A model generated the notes under the pieces. It was not told where the DNA came from and did not search any database. It saw only the letters and a list, made by a program, of their open reading frames with translations. From positions 1 through 49,228 of the forward strand of contig JAFAOG010000220.1 in the NCBI GenBank assembly GCA_019237945.1: a stretch of DNA of 49,228 nucleotides. Direction: 5' to 3'. The position numbers and the translations under genes are program-made. Within the stretch, counting starts at the first letter, position 1; the number at the start of each line of letters is the position of its first letter. Origin of the DNA: Deltaproteobacteria bacterium. Lineage in GTDB: Bacteria > Myxococcota_A > Polyangia > Haliangiales > Haliangiaceae. Below, piece by piece: positions 32,476 through 40,634 of the stretch.

Positions 32476-34635
32476 ATGCGGTTGGCGCTCCTCGTCGTGC
32501 TCGCGGGCTGTGACCGCCTGCTCGGCCTCGACACCGTACCTCCCGCGCCGGCCGACGCCGCGCCGCCCGAGGTCGGCCACTGGAGCCAGGTCGCCGCCGG
32601 CGAAGCACATACCTGTGCGATCCGTGACGACGCGACGCTGTGGTGCTGGGGGCGCAACGACGTGGGTCAGATCGCCGCGGGCTCGGCCATCGAGGTCGAC
32701 GCGCCGGCGCAGGTTGCCGGCTCGTGGCAGACGATCGCGACGACGGTCGAGACGACGTGCGGCATCCAGACGGACGGCACGCTCTGGTGCTGGGGCATGA
32801 ACTTGTACAAGAGTGCCGGCCCGGGCACCGGCGCGATGCCGACGAAGATCGACGGCGGCCCCTATGTCGAGGTGGTGGTCGGCTACTTCCACACGTGCGC
32901 GCTCGACACCGGGCATCACGTCTGGTGCTGGGGCTACGACGGCAACGGCGAGCTCGGCGACGGCTCGGCGGGCGGCCTCGAAGGCGTCACGCCGCGACAG
33001 GTGGCGACCGATCGCACGTTCGAGCGCATCGGGACCGGCTCGTCCCACGCGTGCGCGATCACCGACGACGATCACACGCTGTGGTGCTGGGGCTACGGCG
33101 CGTTCGGGCAGCAAGGCACCGGCGATGCGGTCTCGCATCCGAGCCCGACGCAGGTCGACGACGAGGCGTGGAGCGAGGTCGCCGGCGGCTACTATCACAC
33201 GTGCGGTCTGCTCAGCGACGGCCGCCTGCGGTGCTGGGGCTACGGGTTCAAGGGCCAGACCGGCAACCCGCTGTCGCCGAGCTCGTACGTGCCGCAACCG
33301 GTCGGCGTCGACAGCGATCAGTGGACGCACGTCTACGCGATCAGCGAGCACACCTGCGCGACGCAGCGCGACGGCTCGCTGTGGTGCTGGGGCGAGAACG
33401 ACAACATGCAGCTCGCGAACCCGGCGACGCCCGTCGTCGACCCGGTTCCGATCATGGTCGCGCCCGGACCGGCGAGCTGGCTCACCGTCGCGCTCGGCTA
33501 CTACCACACGTGCGGCATCGGCGACGATCACGCGCTGTGGTGCACCGGAAACGAATCCGGCGGCCGCATCGGCGACGGCCACGGCTCGGTGCTCGTGCCG
33601 GAGCCCGTGATGAACGCGCCGGTCGCGACGCAGATCGCGGCCGCGAACGACCAGACGTGCGTGCTCGACGCCAATGGCGCGCGCTGGTGCTGGGGCGCGA
33701 ACGGGCGCGGGCAGCTCGGCGATGGTTCGCTCGTTCCGCGCGATCGTCCGACGAAGATGCGCGCGACAGGTACGAGCATCGTGCTTGGCGATTCGACCGG
33801 CTGCCTGCTCGATGCGTCGATGCACCTGCAGTGCTGGGGCACGAGCAGCTACGACGAGATCGATGACATGAACAAGCCGCACTACGTGCCGTACGACATG
33901 CAGCCGTCGATCGCGCCATGGTCCGCGATCGCGATCACGACGCACACGTGCGGCATCGGCAACATGGGCGTCCTGTATTGCTGGGGCTACAGCGAGCACG
34001 GCGAGGTCGGCGCTGGTGCCGGCATTCCGGGGCTGACGTACAGCGATCCGACCCCGATCGCCGGCGGCATGTACACGTCCGTCGCGGTCGGCGACACGCA
34101 GACGTGCGGCACGACGGCGGGCGGCACGTATTGCTGGGGCTACAACTACTGGGGCGAGCTCGGCAACGGTACGCAGTCGCCGTCGTACATCCCCTCGCAA
34201 GTCGACACGATGACCGGGCCGGTGTTCGCGGCGGGGTCGGTATCGTGCCAGCTCGTCGGCACGACGCTGCGCTGCTGGGGGCTCAACGTCGACGGCGAGC
34301 TCGGCGTCGGCGATGTCACGCTGCGGAAGGTGCCGACCGATCTGCCGGGCACGTGGCGGCAGCTCGCGCTCGGCCGCACGCATGCGTGTGCGATCGCGAC
34401 CGACGGCACGGCCTGGTGCTGGGGCCGCAACCGGTACGGCGAGCTCGGCACCGGCGACTTCCACCCGGCGCTCTCGCCGGTGCAGATGAGCACCGCGCAG
34501 TGGTTGCAGCTCGCCGTCGGCGACACGCACTCGTGCGGCGTGCAGACCGATGGCAGCGTGTGGTGCTGGGGCAACAACGGCATCGGCCAGCTCGGCCGGG
34601 ACCACTTGCGCCTTCCCTACTTCCGGCTTCCGTAG
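32476..34635 (+). CDS. RCC1-repeat (beta-propeller) lipoprotein, 14 blades
   Basis: 719 aa. Signal MRLALLVVLAGC (Cys12), then the Pro/Ala/Asp linker TVPPAPADAAPP. The rest is a run of RCC1/alpha-tubulin-suppressor-type repeats of ~50 residues, each with H-T-C-A/G-I ... L-W-C-W-G-x-N-x-x-G-Q-L-G-x-G. I count 14 cores, enough for two seven-bladed propellers. Each repeat has a Cys in the first strand and another before W-G, likely forming an intra-blade disulphide. A surface or periplasmic binding scaffold is inferred; the ligand is unknown. It sits between the divergent pyrimidine operon and mmsA, whose start follows after 14 nt. Confidence 0.9.
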   Translation: MRLALLVVLAGCDRLLGLDTVPPAPADAAPPEVGHWSQVAAGEAHTCAIRDDATLWCWGRNDVGQIAAGSAIEVDAPAQVAGSWQTIATTVETTCGIQTDGTLWCWGMNLYKSAGPGTGAMPTKIDGGPYVEVVVGYFHTCALDTGHHVWCWGYDGNGELGDGSAGGLEGVTPRQVATDRTFERIGTGSSHACAITDDDHTLWCWGYGAFGQQGTGDAVSHPSPTQVDDEAWSEVAGGYYHTCGLLSDGRLRCWGYGFKGQTGNPLSPSSYVPQPVGVDSDQWTHVYAISEHTCATQRDGSLWCWGENDNMQLANPATPVVDPVPIMVAPGPASWLTVALGYYHTCGIGDDHALWCTGNESGGRIGDGHGSVLVPEPVMNAPVATQIAAANDQTCVLDANGARWCWGANGRGQLGDGSLVPRDRPTKMRATGTSIVLGDSTGCLLDASMHLQCWGTSSYDEIDDMNKPHYVPYDMQPSIAPWSAIAITTHTCGIGNMGVLYCWGYSEHGEVGAGAGIPGLTYSDPTPIAGGMYTSVAVGDTQTCGTTAGGTYCWGYNYWGELGNGTQSPSYIPSQVDTMTGPVFAAGSVSCQLVGTTLRCWGLNVDGELGVGDVTLRKVPTDLPGTWRQLALGRTHACAIATDGTAWCWGRNRYGELGTGDFHPALSPVQMSTAQWLQLAVGDTHSCGVQTDGSVWCWGNNGIGQLGRDHLRLPYFRLP

Positions 34636-34649
34636 TAGTCCACGTCGTC

Positions 34650-36143
34650 ATGAGGACGATCAGCCACTGGATCGACGGCAAGGCGTACGAGAAGGCCGCG
34701 GAGCGCACGGGCGACGTGTTCAACCCGGCGACGGGTGACGTGCAGGCGAAGGTCGCGTTCGCGTCGCCGGCGATCGTCGACGAGGCCGTCGAGTCCGCGT
34801 GGAAGGCGTCGCAGACGTGGCGCAGCGTCTCGATCGCGAAGCGCACGAAGATCCTGTTCGCGTTCCGCCAGCTCGTCGACAAGCACCAGCACGAGATCGC
34901 GAAGCTGCTGACGCTCGAGCACGGCAAGGTCACGGCCGACGCGCTCGGCGAGGTCAACCGCGGCCTCGAGGTGATCGAGTTCGCGTGCGGCATCGCGGAC
35001 CTCGCGAAGGGCGAGTACAGCGAGAACGTCTCGACCGAGGTCGATAGCTACTCGATCCGGCAGCCCTTGGGCGTCGTTGCCGGCATCACGCCCTTCAACT
35101 TCCCGGCGATGGTGCCGATGTGGATGTACCCGATCGCGATCGCGTGCGGGAACACCTTCGTCTTGAAGCCGAGCGAGCGCGATCCGTCGGCCGCGATGTT
35201 CTGCGCGCAGCTGCTCGCCGATGCGGGCCTGCCGCCCGGCGTGTTCAACGTCGTCCACGGCGACAAGGTCGCGGTCGATCGCCTGCTCGAGCATCCGCGG
35301 ATCTCGGCGATCTCGTTCGTCGGCTCGACGCCGATCGCGCAGTACATCTACGAGACCGGCACGCGGCACGGCAAGCGCGTGCAGGCGCTCGGCGGCGCGA
35401 AGAACCACATGATCGTGCTTCCCGATGCCGACATGGAGCTCGCGGCCGATGCCGCCGTCTCCGCCGGCTACGGCTCGGCGGGCGAGCGCTGCATGGCGAT
35501 CAGCGTGATCGCGGCGGTCGGCAACGCGGCCGACAAGCTGATCCCGCTGATGAAGGAGCGGATCAGCAAGCTCAAGGTCGCCGATGGCTTCGAGCAGGGC
35601 GCGGAGATGGGGCCGCTGATCAACAAGGCGCACCGCGACAAGGTCGCCGGCTACGTCGACAAGGGCGTTGCCGAGGGCGCGACGCTCGTCGCCGACGGGC
35701 GCACGCTCGCGGTCGCGGGCCGGCCGAACGGCTTCTTCCTCGGGCCGTGCCTGTTCGACAACGTGAAGCCGTCGATGGCGATCTACAAGGACGAGATTTT
35801 CGGACCCGTCCTGGGCGTCACGCGCGTCGCCACGTACGACGAGGCGATCAAGCTCATCAACTCGAACCCGTACGCGAACGGCGTCGCGATCTTCACGAAC
35901 GACGGCGGCGCGGCGCGCAAGTTCCAGCACGAGGTCGAGGTCGGCATGGTCGGCATCAACGTGCCGATTCCCGTGCCGATGGCGTACTACTCGTTCGGCG
36001 GGTGGAAGGCGTCGCTGTTCGGCGACCTCCACATCTACGGGCGCGACGGCGTGCACTTCTACACGCGCACCAAGGCGATCACGTCACGCTGGCCGGATCC
36101 GCGTCATCGCGGCGTCGATCTCGGTTTCCCGCAGAATCGTTAG
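34650..36143 (+). CDS. mmsA: (Methyl)malonate-semialdehyde dehydrogenase (CoA-acylating)
   Basis: 497 aa, aldehyde dehydrogenase superfamily. TPFNFPAMVPMWMYPIAIAC, KPSERDPSA, SFVGSTPIAQYIYE, then GGAKNH in place of the usual E-L-G-G-K, which is a hallmark of the CoA-dependent MMSDH branch. Catalytic Cys281 lies in SAGERCMAIS. It turns malonate semialdehyde to acetyl-CoA and methylmalonate semialdehyde to propionyl-CoA with NAD and CoA. This completes the pyrimidine route encoded on the other side of the RCC1 gene. It also serves valine and inositol breakdown elsewhere, so a broader role is possible. No clear ribosome site; it may be read through from the RCC1 gene. Confidence 0.95.
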   Translation: MRTISHWIDGKAYEKAAERTGDVFNPATGDVQAKVAFASPAIVDEAVESAWKASQTWRSVSIAKRTKILFAFRQLVDKHQHEIAKLLTLEHGKVTADALGEVNRGLEVIEFACGIADLAKGEYSENVSTEVDSYSIRQPLGVVAGITPFNFPAMVPMWMYPIAIACGNTFVLKPSERDPSAAMFCAQLLADAGLPPGVFNVVHGDKVAVDRLLEHPRISAISFVGSTPIAQYIYETGTRHGKRVQALGGAKNHMIVLPDADMELAADAAVSAGYGSAGERCMAISVIAAVGNAADKLIPLMKERISKLKVADGFEQGAEMGPLINKAHRDKVAGYVDKGVAEGATLVADGRTLAVAGRPNGFFLGPCLFDNVKPSMAIYKDEIFGPVLGVTRVATYDEAIKLINSNPYANGVAIFTNDGGAARKFQHEVEVGMVGINVPIPVPMAYYSFGGWKASLFGDLHIYGRDGVHFYTRTKAITSRWPDPRHRGVDLGFPQNR

Positions 36144-36151
36144 GATCGCTC

Positions 36152-36174
36152 GCGCGCCGCTGCGCTCGGCGTGC
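36152..36174 (+). terminator. Hairpin after mmsA
   Basis: GCGCGCCG (36152-36159) pairs with CGGCGTGC (36167-36174) with one G-T pair and a 7-nt loop, starting 8 nt past the mmsA stop. No T-run follows; probable Rho-assisted or weak terminator. Confidence 0.4.
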
Positions 36175-36202
36175 TCGTGCGCGCAGGGCACACGGTGTGC
36201 AG

Positions 36203-37063
36203 ATGTCTGCGAGCATGCGATGGCACCTCGTAGGAGCCTTTCTGCTCGCGACCGCAGCTGCTGCTTCGGCGGCACCGCCGCCCGGTGATGCACCGTCGAG
36301 TGCGCCGAGCGGCTCCGGTGCGCCGGAAGATCCGTATGCGGATCGCGGTCCGTCGATTCCGGCGCCCGCCCCTGCGCCTGCGCCATCGCAGCAGCAGCAG
36401 CCCGCCAAAGCTCCCGATCCCGATACCGGCGTGAAAGCCCCCGAAGCGCCGGCCAAGCCCGCCTCCGAGCAGCAACCGATCCCGCCGACCGACAAGCCTG
36501 CACCGGCGCCGGTCGATCAGCCTGCGCCGCGCAGCAACGACACGCAGTCGTCGCTGCCGGCACCGACGATCGATGTCGCGAGCGCGCCACCCGCTTGTCG
36601 GTCGGCGGGGAAGCTCGTCGGGTCGCGCGATCGCAACGCGGCGGCGGCCGCCAAGGTCTCGCTCGCGATCTGCGTGGCAAACGCGAACCTCGCGCCGCTC
36701 GCGCTCGTCGATGCCGAGGCGTCGGTCCGCGACGTCGATGGCGCGACCGCCGCGTCGTTCGCGATGCTCGATGACGTCGCGCGCAGCGGCGACCCGCACT
36801 GGCAGATCATCGCGCTGCACGCCGAGGGCGACCTGTACGCGACGATCGCGCAGCGGATGATGGCGACGGTCCCCGCGGGCCCGAGCCCCGAGCTGCACGC
36901 GACGCGCGTGTCGCTGCTCCAGCCGCTCGTCCAGCCGTGGCTCGACAAGGCGCGCGCCGCGTTCGGCGAGGTCGATCGGATCGCGAGGTCGCACCCCGAG
37001 CTGCGCCAGCCGGCGATCGCGGATGCGGTCAGCGACAGCCGCCGCCGCCTCGCGGCCCGCTGA
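36203..37063 (+). CDS. Secreted Pro/Ala-rich protein with helical C-terminal domain
   Basis: 286 aa. Two starts are possible, ATG 36203 and ATG 36215. Both give a Sec signal ending A-A-A-S-A before APPPG. Residues ~25-125 are a disordered Pro/Ala/Gln linker (PAPAPAPAPSQQQQP and similar). From ~133 a helical domain begins with CRSAGKL and contains AAAKVSLAICVANANLAPLALVDAEA and ALHAEGDLYATIAQRM, resembling TPR-like alpha repeats. No lipobox. Function unknown; probably periplasmic. A 13-bp palindrome (36188-36200) ends 2 nt before the first ATG. Confidence 0.7.
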   Translation: MSASMRWHLVGAFLLATAAAASAAPPPGDAPSSAPSGSGAPEDPYADRGPSIPAPAPAPAPSQQQQPAKAPDPDTGVKAPEAPAKPASEQQPIPPTDKPAPAPVDQPAPRSNDTQSSLPAPTIDVASAPPACRSAGKLVGSRDRNAAAAAKVSLAICVANANLAPLALVDAEASVRDVDGATAASFAMLDDVARSGDPHWQIIALHAEGDLYATIAQRMMATVPAGPSPELHATRVSLLQPLVQPWLDKARAAFGEVDRIARSHPELRQPAIADAVSDSRRRLAAR

Positions 37064-37125
37064 TCGTCGTCGAATCGGGGCAAACTGCCTTGCGCTTTGA
37101 GGCGCGCTCGGGCGAGGGTCCCCCG

Positions 37126-38298
37126 ATGCGCTCCTCCGTCGCTCTCGTTCTCGCCCTCTCGATCGCCGCCTGCGGTGGCGGCAAGAAGAAGCCCACGCCC
37201 GATGCTCCGCCGCAGCCGCAGGCCGACGCCGCGCCCGATGCCGCGCCCGCGTGTACGACGCCAGCAAGCGCCGGCACGATCGACTTCGGCAGCTACAACG
37301 CGAACACGCCCGATGTGATCTGGAAGGCGCCGGTCACCGGTAACCTCGGCGCGTCGGGAGAAACGTTCACGTACCAGCTGCAGTTCTACGGCGGCATCGA
37401 GACGAGCCTGATGGGCACGTTCGATCTGTCGGCGGGCAACCAGGCGAACTTCTCGAGCTGCGCGATCTGTCTGCTCGCGCTCAGCACCGATGTCGACGCG
37501 AATGGCCGCCCGGTCAAGGCGTACTTCCAGAAGAGCGGATCGATCACGCTGACCGAGGATCCGCTGACGAACCAGCATCTCGTCGCGACGGTGTCGAACC
37601 TCCAGATGCAGGAAGTGACGATCGACTGGGCCGGCACGTTCATGTCGACCCCGGTCGCCAACGGCGGGTGCGCGACGTTCGGCAACCAGACGCTCGATCA
37701 CGACAAGGTTCCCAACGCGTTCACCTGCACGCATGACAAGTGGACCGACGGCTCGTCGTGCGACTGCATGTGCGGCATGCAGGACCCCGACTGCTTCAAC
37801 GGTTCGAACGCGATCGCCGGCTGCACGAACAACGAGCTGTGCTTCAACTCGACGTGCGAGACCGCGCCCGCGAACGACACCTGCCAGACCGCGGTCGCGC
37901 TGACGCTCGGCACGCCGGTCACCGGCACGACGATCGGCGCGCCGAACAACTACAACGCCGGCCTCGAGGGCATGCAGTGCACGAAGTACGCGCAGGTCGG
38001 CAGCGACGTCGTCTACAAGGTCGACCTCGCCGCCGGCACCGCGTATCAGGTCGCGCTGACGATGCTCGACGCGGCTTACGACGGCTCGGTGGCGCTCGTC
38101 GGGCCGGGCGCGGCCACGCTGTGCGACGCGAACCCGATCGCAACGTGCGTCGCGGGCTCGGACACCGCGCTCGAAGGCGGCGACGAGATCTTCACGTTCA
38201 CGCCGACGACGGCGGGCACGTACTACGTGATCGTCGACTCGTTCTTGCCGCCCGGCGCCGAGGCGGGCGCGTTCACGCTCGCCGTCACCGCGATGTAG
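37126..38298 (+). CDS. Lipoprotein with CxxC beta domain and PPC-like C-terminal domain
   Basis: 390 aa. Signal ends I-A-A-C (Cys16), then Gly/Lys and a PTPDAPPQPQADAAPDAAPA linker. Residues ~50-200 are a beta domain with CAIC and KAYFQKSGSITL, resembling the lipoprotein at 2053. A short Cys-rich module (SCDCMCGMQDPDC ... CTNNELC) follows at ~205-245. Residues ~250-390 look like a bacterial pre-peptidase C-terminal (PPC) beta-sandwich: NDTCQTAVALT, GSDVVYKVDLAAGTAY, and GTYYVIVDSF near the end. Such domains often mark secreted or surface proteins. No catalytic domain is visible. Its stop abuts the convergent pseudokinase gene. Confidence 0.8.
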   Translation: MRSSVALVLALSIAACGGGKKKPTPDAPPQPQADAAPDAAPACTTPASAGTIDFGSYNANTPDVIWKAPVTGNLGASGETFTYQLQFYGGIETSLMGTFDLSAGNQANFSSCAICLLALSTDVDANGRPVKAYFQKSGSITLTEDPLTNQHLVATVSNLQMQEVTIDWAGTFMSTPVANGGCATFGNQTLDHDKVPNAFTCTHDKWTDGSSCDCMCGMQDPDCFNGSNAIAGCTNNELCFNSTCETAPANDTCQTAVALTLGTPVTGTTIGAPNNYNAGLEGMQCTKYAQVGSDVVYKVDLAAGTAYQVALTMLDAAYDGSVALVGPGAATLCDANPIATCVAGSDTALEGGDEIFTFTPTTAGTYYVIVDSFLPPGAEAGAFTLAVTAM

Positions 38299-38844
38299 TC
38301 AGATCGCGATGTCGATGCGCGTGACCTCTTCGGTCTGATCGATCGCGTAGGCGGTCGCGCGCTGCACGACACGCGGGTGAGGCTTCGCCGCCGCGACCGG
38401 CGCGGCGAGCATGCGCTGCGCGGCCGTGTAGACCTCGGCGAGCGTCGGCCGGTCGTTCGGATCGCGCGCGAGCATGCGGTCGACGAGCCAGGCGACCTTC
38501 GCCGGCACGCGCGTGACGTCAGCGACGTGGCGGGCGAACGGCGCGAGCGTCGACGCCGCGTACGGCATGACGCCGGTCAGCGTCTGGAACGCGATCAGGC
38601 CGAGCGCGTGGACCGACGCCGCGAGGTCGGCAGGCGCGTTCGCGGTCGGCCGCGCGTCGTGCCAGCTGTCGATCGCGAGGATCACGCCGCGTGCATCGCC
38701 GATGCAGATCACGCGGTCCGCGGTGAGGCGGCGCAGCGCGTAGCCGCTGTGCTCGGCGCGCAGCAGGATCGCGGAGAGATCGCGGATGACGTGGAGCGCG
38801 TCGATGCGAGCTCCGGCGGCGATGGCGTCGGCGAGCGTGAACAT
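38299..38844 (-). CDS. C-lobe-only Ser/Thr kinase remnant (pseudokinase)
   Basis: 181 aa from ATG 38844, which shares a base with the upstream stop (TGATG). It corresponds to the C-lobe of a Hanks-type kinase only: helix E region (VIRDLSAILLRAEHSGYALRRL), a relic of the catalytic loop with no H-R-D, DSW where DFG should be (VILAIDSWHDARP), helix F (DLAASVHALGLIAFQTLTG) and the helix H-I region (LLARDPNDRPT-like: MLARDPNDRPTLAEV). There is no glycine loop, lysine or helix C. The conserved fold elements argue against recent decay. It aligns best with the pseudokinase just upstream. A regulatory or binding role is inferred. Confidence 0.75.
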   Translation of the reverse strand: MFTLADAIAAGARIDALHVIRDLSAILLRAEHSGYALRRLTADRVICIGDARGVILAIDSWHDARPTANAPADLAASVHALGLIAFQTLTGVMPYAASTLAPFARHVADVTRVPAKVAWLVDRMLARDPNDRPTLAEVYTAAQRMLAAPVAAAKPHPRVVQRATAYAIDQTEEVTRIDIAI

Positions 38845-39644
38845 CAGGAAAGCTCCACGAGGATGACGTCCTCTTGCGTGAGCTCCTCGACGTCGTCGCG
38901 ACGGGCGGCGACGCCGAAGGCGGGCGTCCAGCGCGGACGCAGCATCGTGACCGGAATGCGCTCGAGGGCATCGCGCACCTCGGAAGCGCTCGGGCGATCG
39001 CCCGGGTGATCGGCGGTCATCTGCGCGATCAGCGCGAACAGCGCGACGGGCACGCCCGACGGCAGCAGCGGGCGCATGATCGCGCCGAGCGAGTAGATGT
39101 CGGCGCGGTCGTCGATCGCGGTGCCGGTCGCGAGCTCGGGCGCGGTGTAGCGGCGCGCGTCGAGGCGCGGCAGCGAGGGAACGGGCGCGGCGGCATCGTG
39201 CGGGCGCGCGGTGCTCCAGTCGTCGATGCAGACCGGGAACGCCCGGTCGGTGAGGATGATGCGATCGGGATGGAGGCCGCCGTGGACGATGCCGCGGCGA
39301 TGCGCGTGCTCGAGGATGTCGGTGAGGTCGCGGACGAGCGCGATCAGCTCGGCGAGGCCGAGGCTGCGCTCGAGCTCGGAGAGCGCGGTTCCGTCGACGT
39401 CCTCGAACGCGAACCACGGGCGGCCGTCGTCGGAGAGGCCGGTCTCGAACAGGCGCGGGATGCCGGGGTGCGAGAGCGCCTCGAGGATGCAGGCCTCGCG
39501 GACGACCGCGACGCGGAGCGGCTTGACGAAGCCGAGGGCCTCCGGGACGGTCTTGAGGATCGCGCGCCGCGGCAGGACGACGTGCTCGGCCTCGAACTGC
39601 CCCCCGGCGAGCTCGGCGACGATGCGGTAGTTGGCGACCCTCAT
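38844..39644 (-). CDS. Ser/Thr pseudokinase
   Basis: 266 aa, full-length kinase-like fold. The N-lobe keeps Lys31 (RAILKTV) and helix C Glu50 (REACILEALSHP), but the glycine loop is degenerate (AGGQFEAEH). The catalytic loop reads HGGLHPDR (121-128) in place of H-R-D-L-K-P-x-N, so catalytic Asp, Lys and Asn are all gone. DFG is replaced by D-D-W (141-143). APE (168-170) and helix F (DIYSLGAIM) are intact. It may still bind nucleotide but should not phosphorylate by the usual mechanism. Closely related to the gene at 39749; coupled to the C-lobe gene by TGATG. Confidence 0.88.
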   Translation of the reverse strand: MRVANYRIVAELAGGQFEAEHVVLPRRAILKTVPEALGFVKPLRVAVVREACILEALSHPGIPRLFETGLSDDGRPWFAFEDVDGTALSELERSLGLAELIALVRDLTDILEHAHRRGIVHGGLHPDRIILTDRAFPVCIDDWSTARPHDAAAPVPSLPRLDARRYTAPELATGTAIDDRADIYSLGAIMRPLLPSGVPVALFALIAQMTADHPGDRPSASEVRDALERIPVTMLRPRWTPAFGVAARRDDVEELTQEDVILVELS

Positions 39645-39715
39645 GCGCGGCGGCGAATTGCAGCCGGCGTGCCCTCGTTTCTGACGGGCGTTCGCAGGGT
39701 TGCGCTGGAGCCGGT

Positions 39716-39745
39716 TGGCCCCTCGGGTCGGTTGACCCTAGGCCA
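39716..39745 (-). terminator. Two-tier hairpin after the third pseudokinase
   Basis: Outer arms TGGCC (39716-39720) and GGCCA (39741-39745) enclose GGGTC/GACCC (39725-39738). It lies 3 nt beyond the minus-strand stop at 39749. It may attenuate transcription towards the pseudokinase gene starting at 39644. No T-run. Confidence 0.35.
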
Positions 39746-39748
39746 TGG

Positions 39749-40558
39749 CTACCCGCGGATCCGCACGACGACGTCAGGCGTGATCGAGCGCTTGAGCGGC
39801 TGCATCCCGGCGGTGGGCGTCGACACCCGCGCGCGCGGGGCTTCCATCGTCTCGGCGATCCACTCGGCGCGCTCGCTGACGTCGGCGGCGGTCGGGCGAC
39901 GCTTCGGGTCGGCGGCGAGCATCTCGTCGATCAGCTTCGTCAGGTCGGCGGGCGCCTCGGGGCACGAGCGCTGCGCGGACGCGCCGGGGCCAACCGGCGT
40001 GCGCAGCAGTGCGCGATACGCGAGTGCGCCGAGCGCGAGGATGTCGCTCGACGGATCGGCCGCGTGCTGCGAGTCGTGCGCGACGACGTGGCCCCAGCCG
40101 CGCACGCAGACCGGCGAGGTGCGGTTCGGCGTCAGGATCACGATCGACTCGTCCAGCCGGTGATGAACGACGCCGCGCGCATGAGCGTGCGCGAGGATAT
40201 CGGCGCACGCGCGCATGACCATCGCGAGATCGGCGATCGCGATCGGCGTGTCCTTCGTGGCGGTCGCGAGCGAGGCGCCGTCGATCGCTTCGAGTGCGAC
40301 CCACGGGCGCTTGTCGGGCAGCACGCCGCACTCGTACACGCGCGGCACGCCGGGATGCGAGAGCGCCTCGAGCACGCATGCTTCGCGGAGCATCTGCACC
40401 GCCGCGGACTTGCCGAGCGCGACCTTGATCGCGGCGTGACGCGGCAGCACCAGATGCGTGGCGTCGTAGATCACGCCCGTCTCCTCGACGCGGCGCTCGC
40501 CTTCGATCCTGTAATCGCCGATCCGCGTACCTGGTGCGACACGCTCGCTACTGCTCAT
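39749..40558 (-). CDS. Ser/Thr pseudokinase
   Basis: 269 aa from ATG 40558 with a GAGGGG ribosome site 4 nt before it. Kinase fold: Lys45 (HAAIKVALG), helix C Glu (REACVLEALSHPGVPRVYE), and helix F region (SDILALGALAYRALL). The catalytic loop is VVHHRLDESIV (130-140), with Arg in place of the catalytic Asp. The DFG position is R-G-W (153-155), so the metal-binding Asp is also missing. The N-lobe opens GTRIGDYRIEGE without a G-x-G-x-x-G loop. The ~30-residue tail contains PTAGMQPLKRSITPD. First of three consecutive degenerate kinases and very similar to the next one. Confidence 0.88.
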   Translation of the reverse strand: MSSSERVAPGTRIGDYRIEGERRVEETGVIYDATHLVLPRHAAIKVALGKSAAVQMLREACVLEALSHPGVPRVYECGVLPDKRPWVALEAIDGASLATATKDTPIAIADLAMVMRACADILAHAHARGVVHHRLDESIVILTPNRTSPVCVRGWGHVVAHDSQHAADPSSDILALGALAYRALLRTPVGPGASAQRSCPEAPADLTKLIDEMLAADPKRRPTAADVSERAEWIAETMEAPRARVSTPTAGMQPLKRSITPDVVVRIRG

Positions 40559-40594
40559 GTTTCCCCTCGGGAGTGCAGGAACCGTGCGTGTCAA

Positions 40595-40600
40595 AGTATA
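40595..40600 (-). promoter_or_regulatory. Putative -10 (TATACT) for the pseudokinase genes
   Basis: Read on the minus strand, TATACT lies 36 nt before ATG 40558, which would leave a leader of about 30 nt including the GAGGGG ribosome site. It lies in the 76-nt gap after the NCS1 transporter gene, so the pseudokinases probably form their own unit. Confidence 0.45.
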
Positions 40601-40634
40601 CGGGGTTTCGTCGAGAAATCTCGCGAATTTGTGG

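Noticed and set aside
38874..40163. A 429-codon plus-strand open frame
   Set aside because: Antisense to two kinase-fold genes whose conserved motifs support the minus strand.
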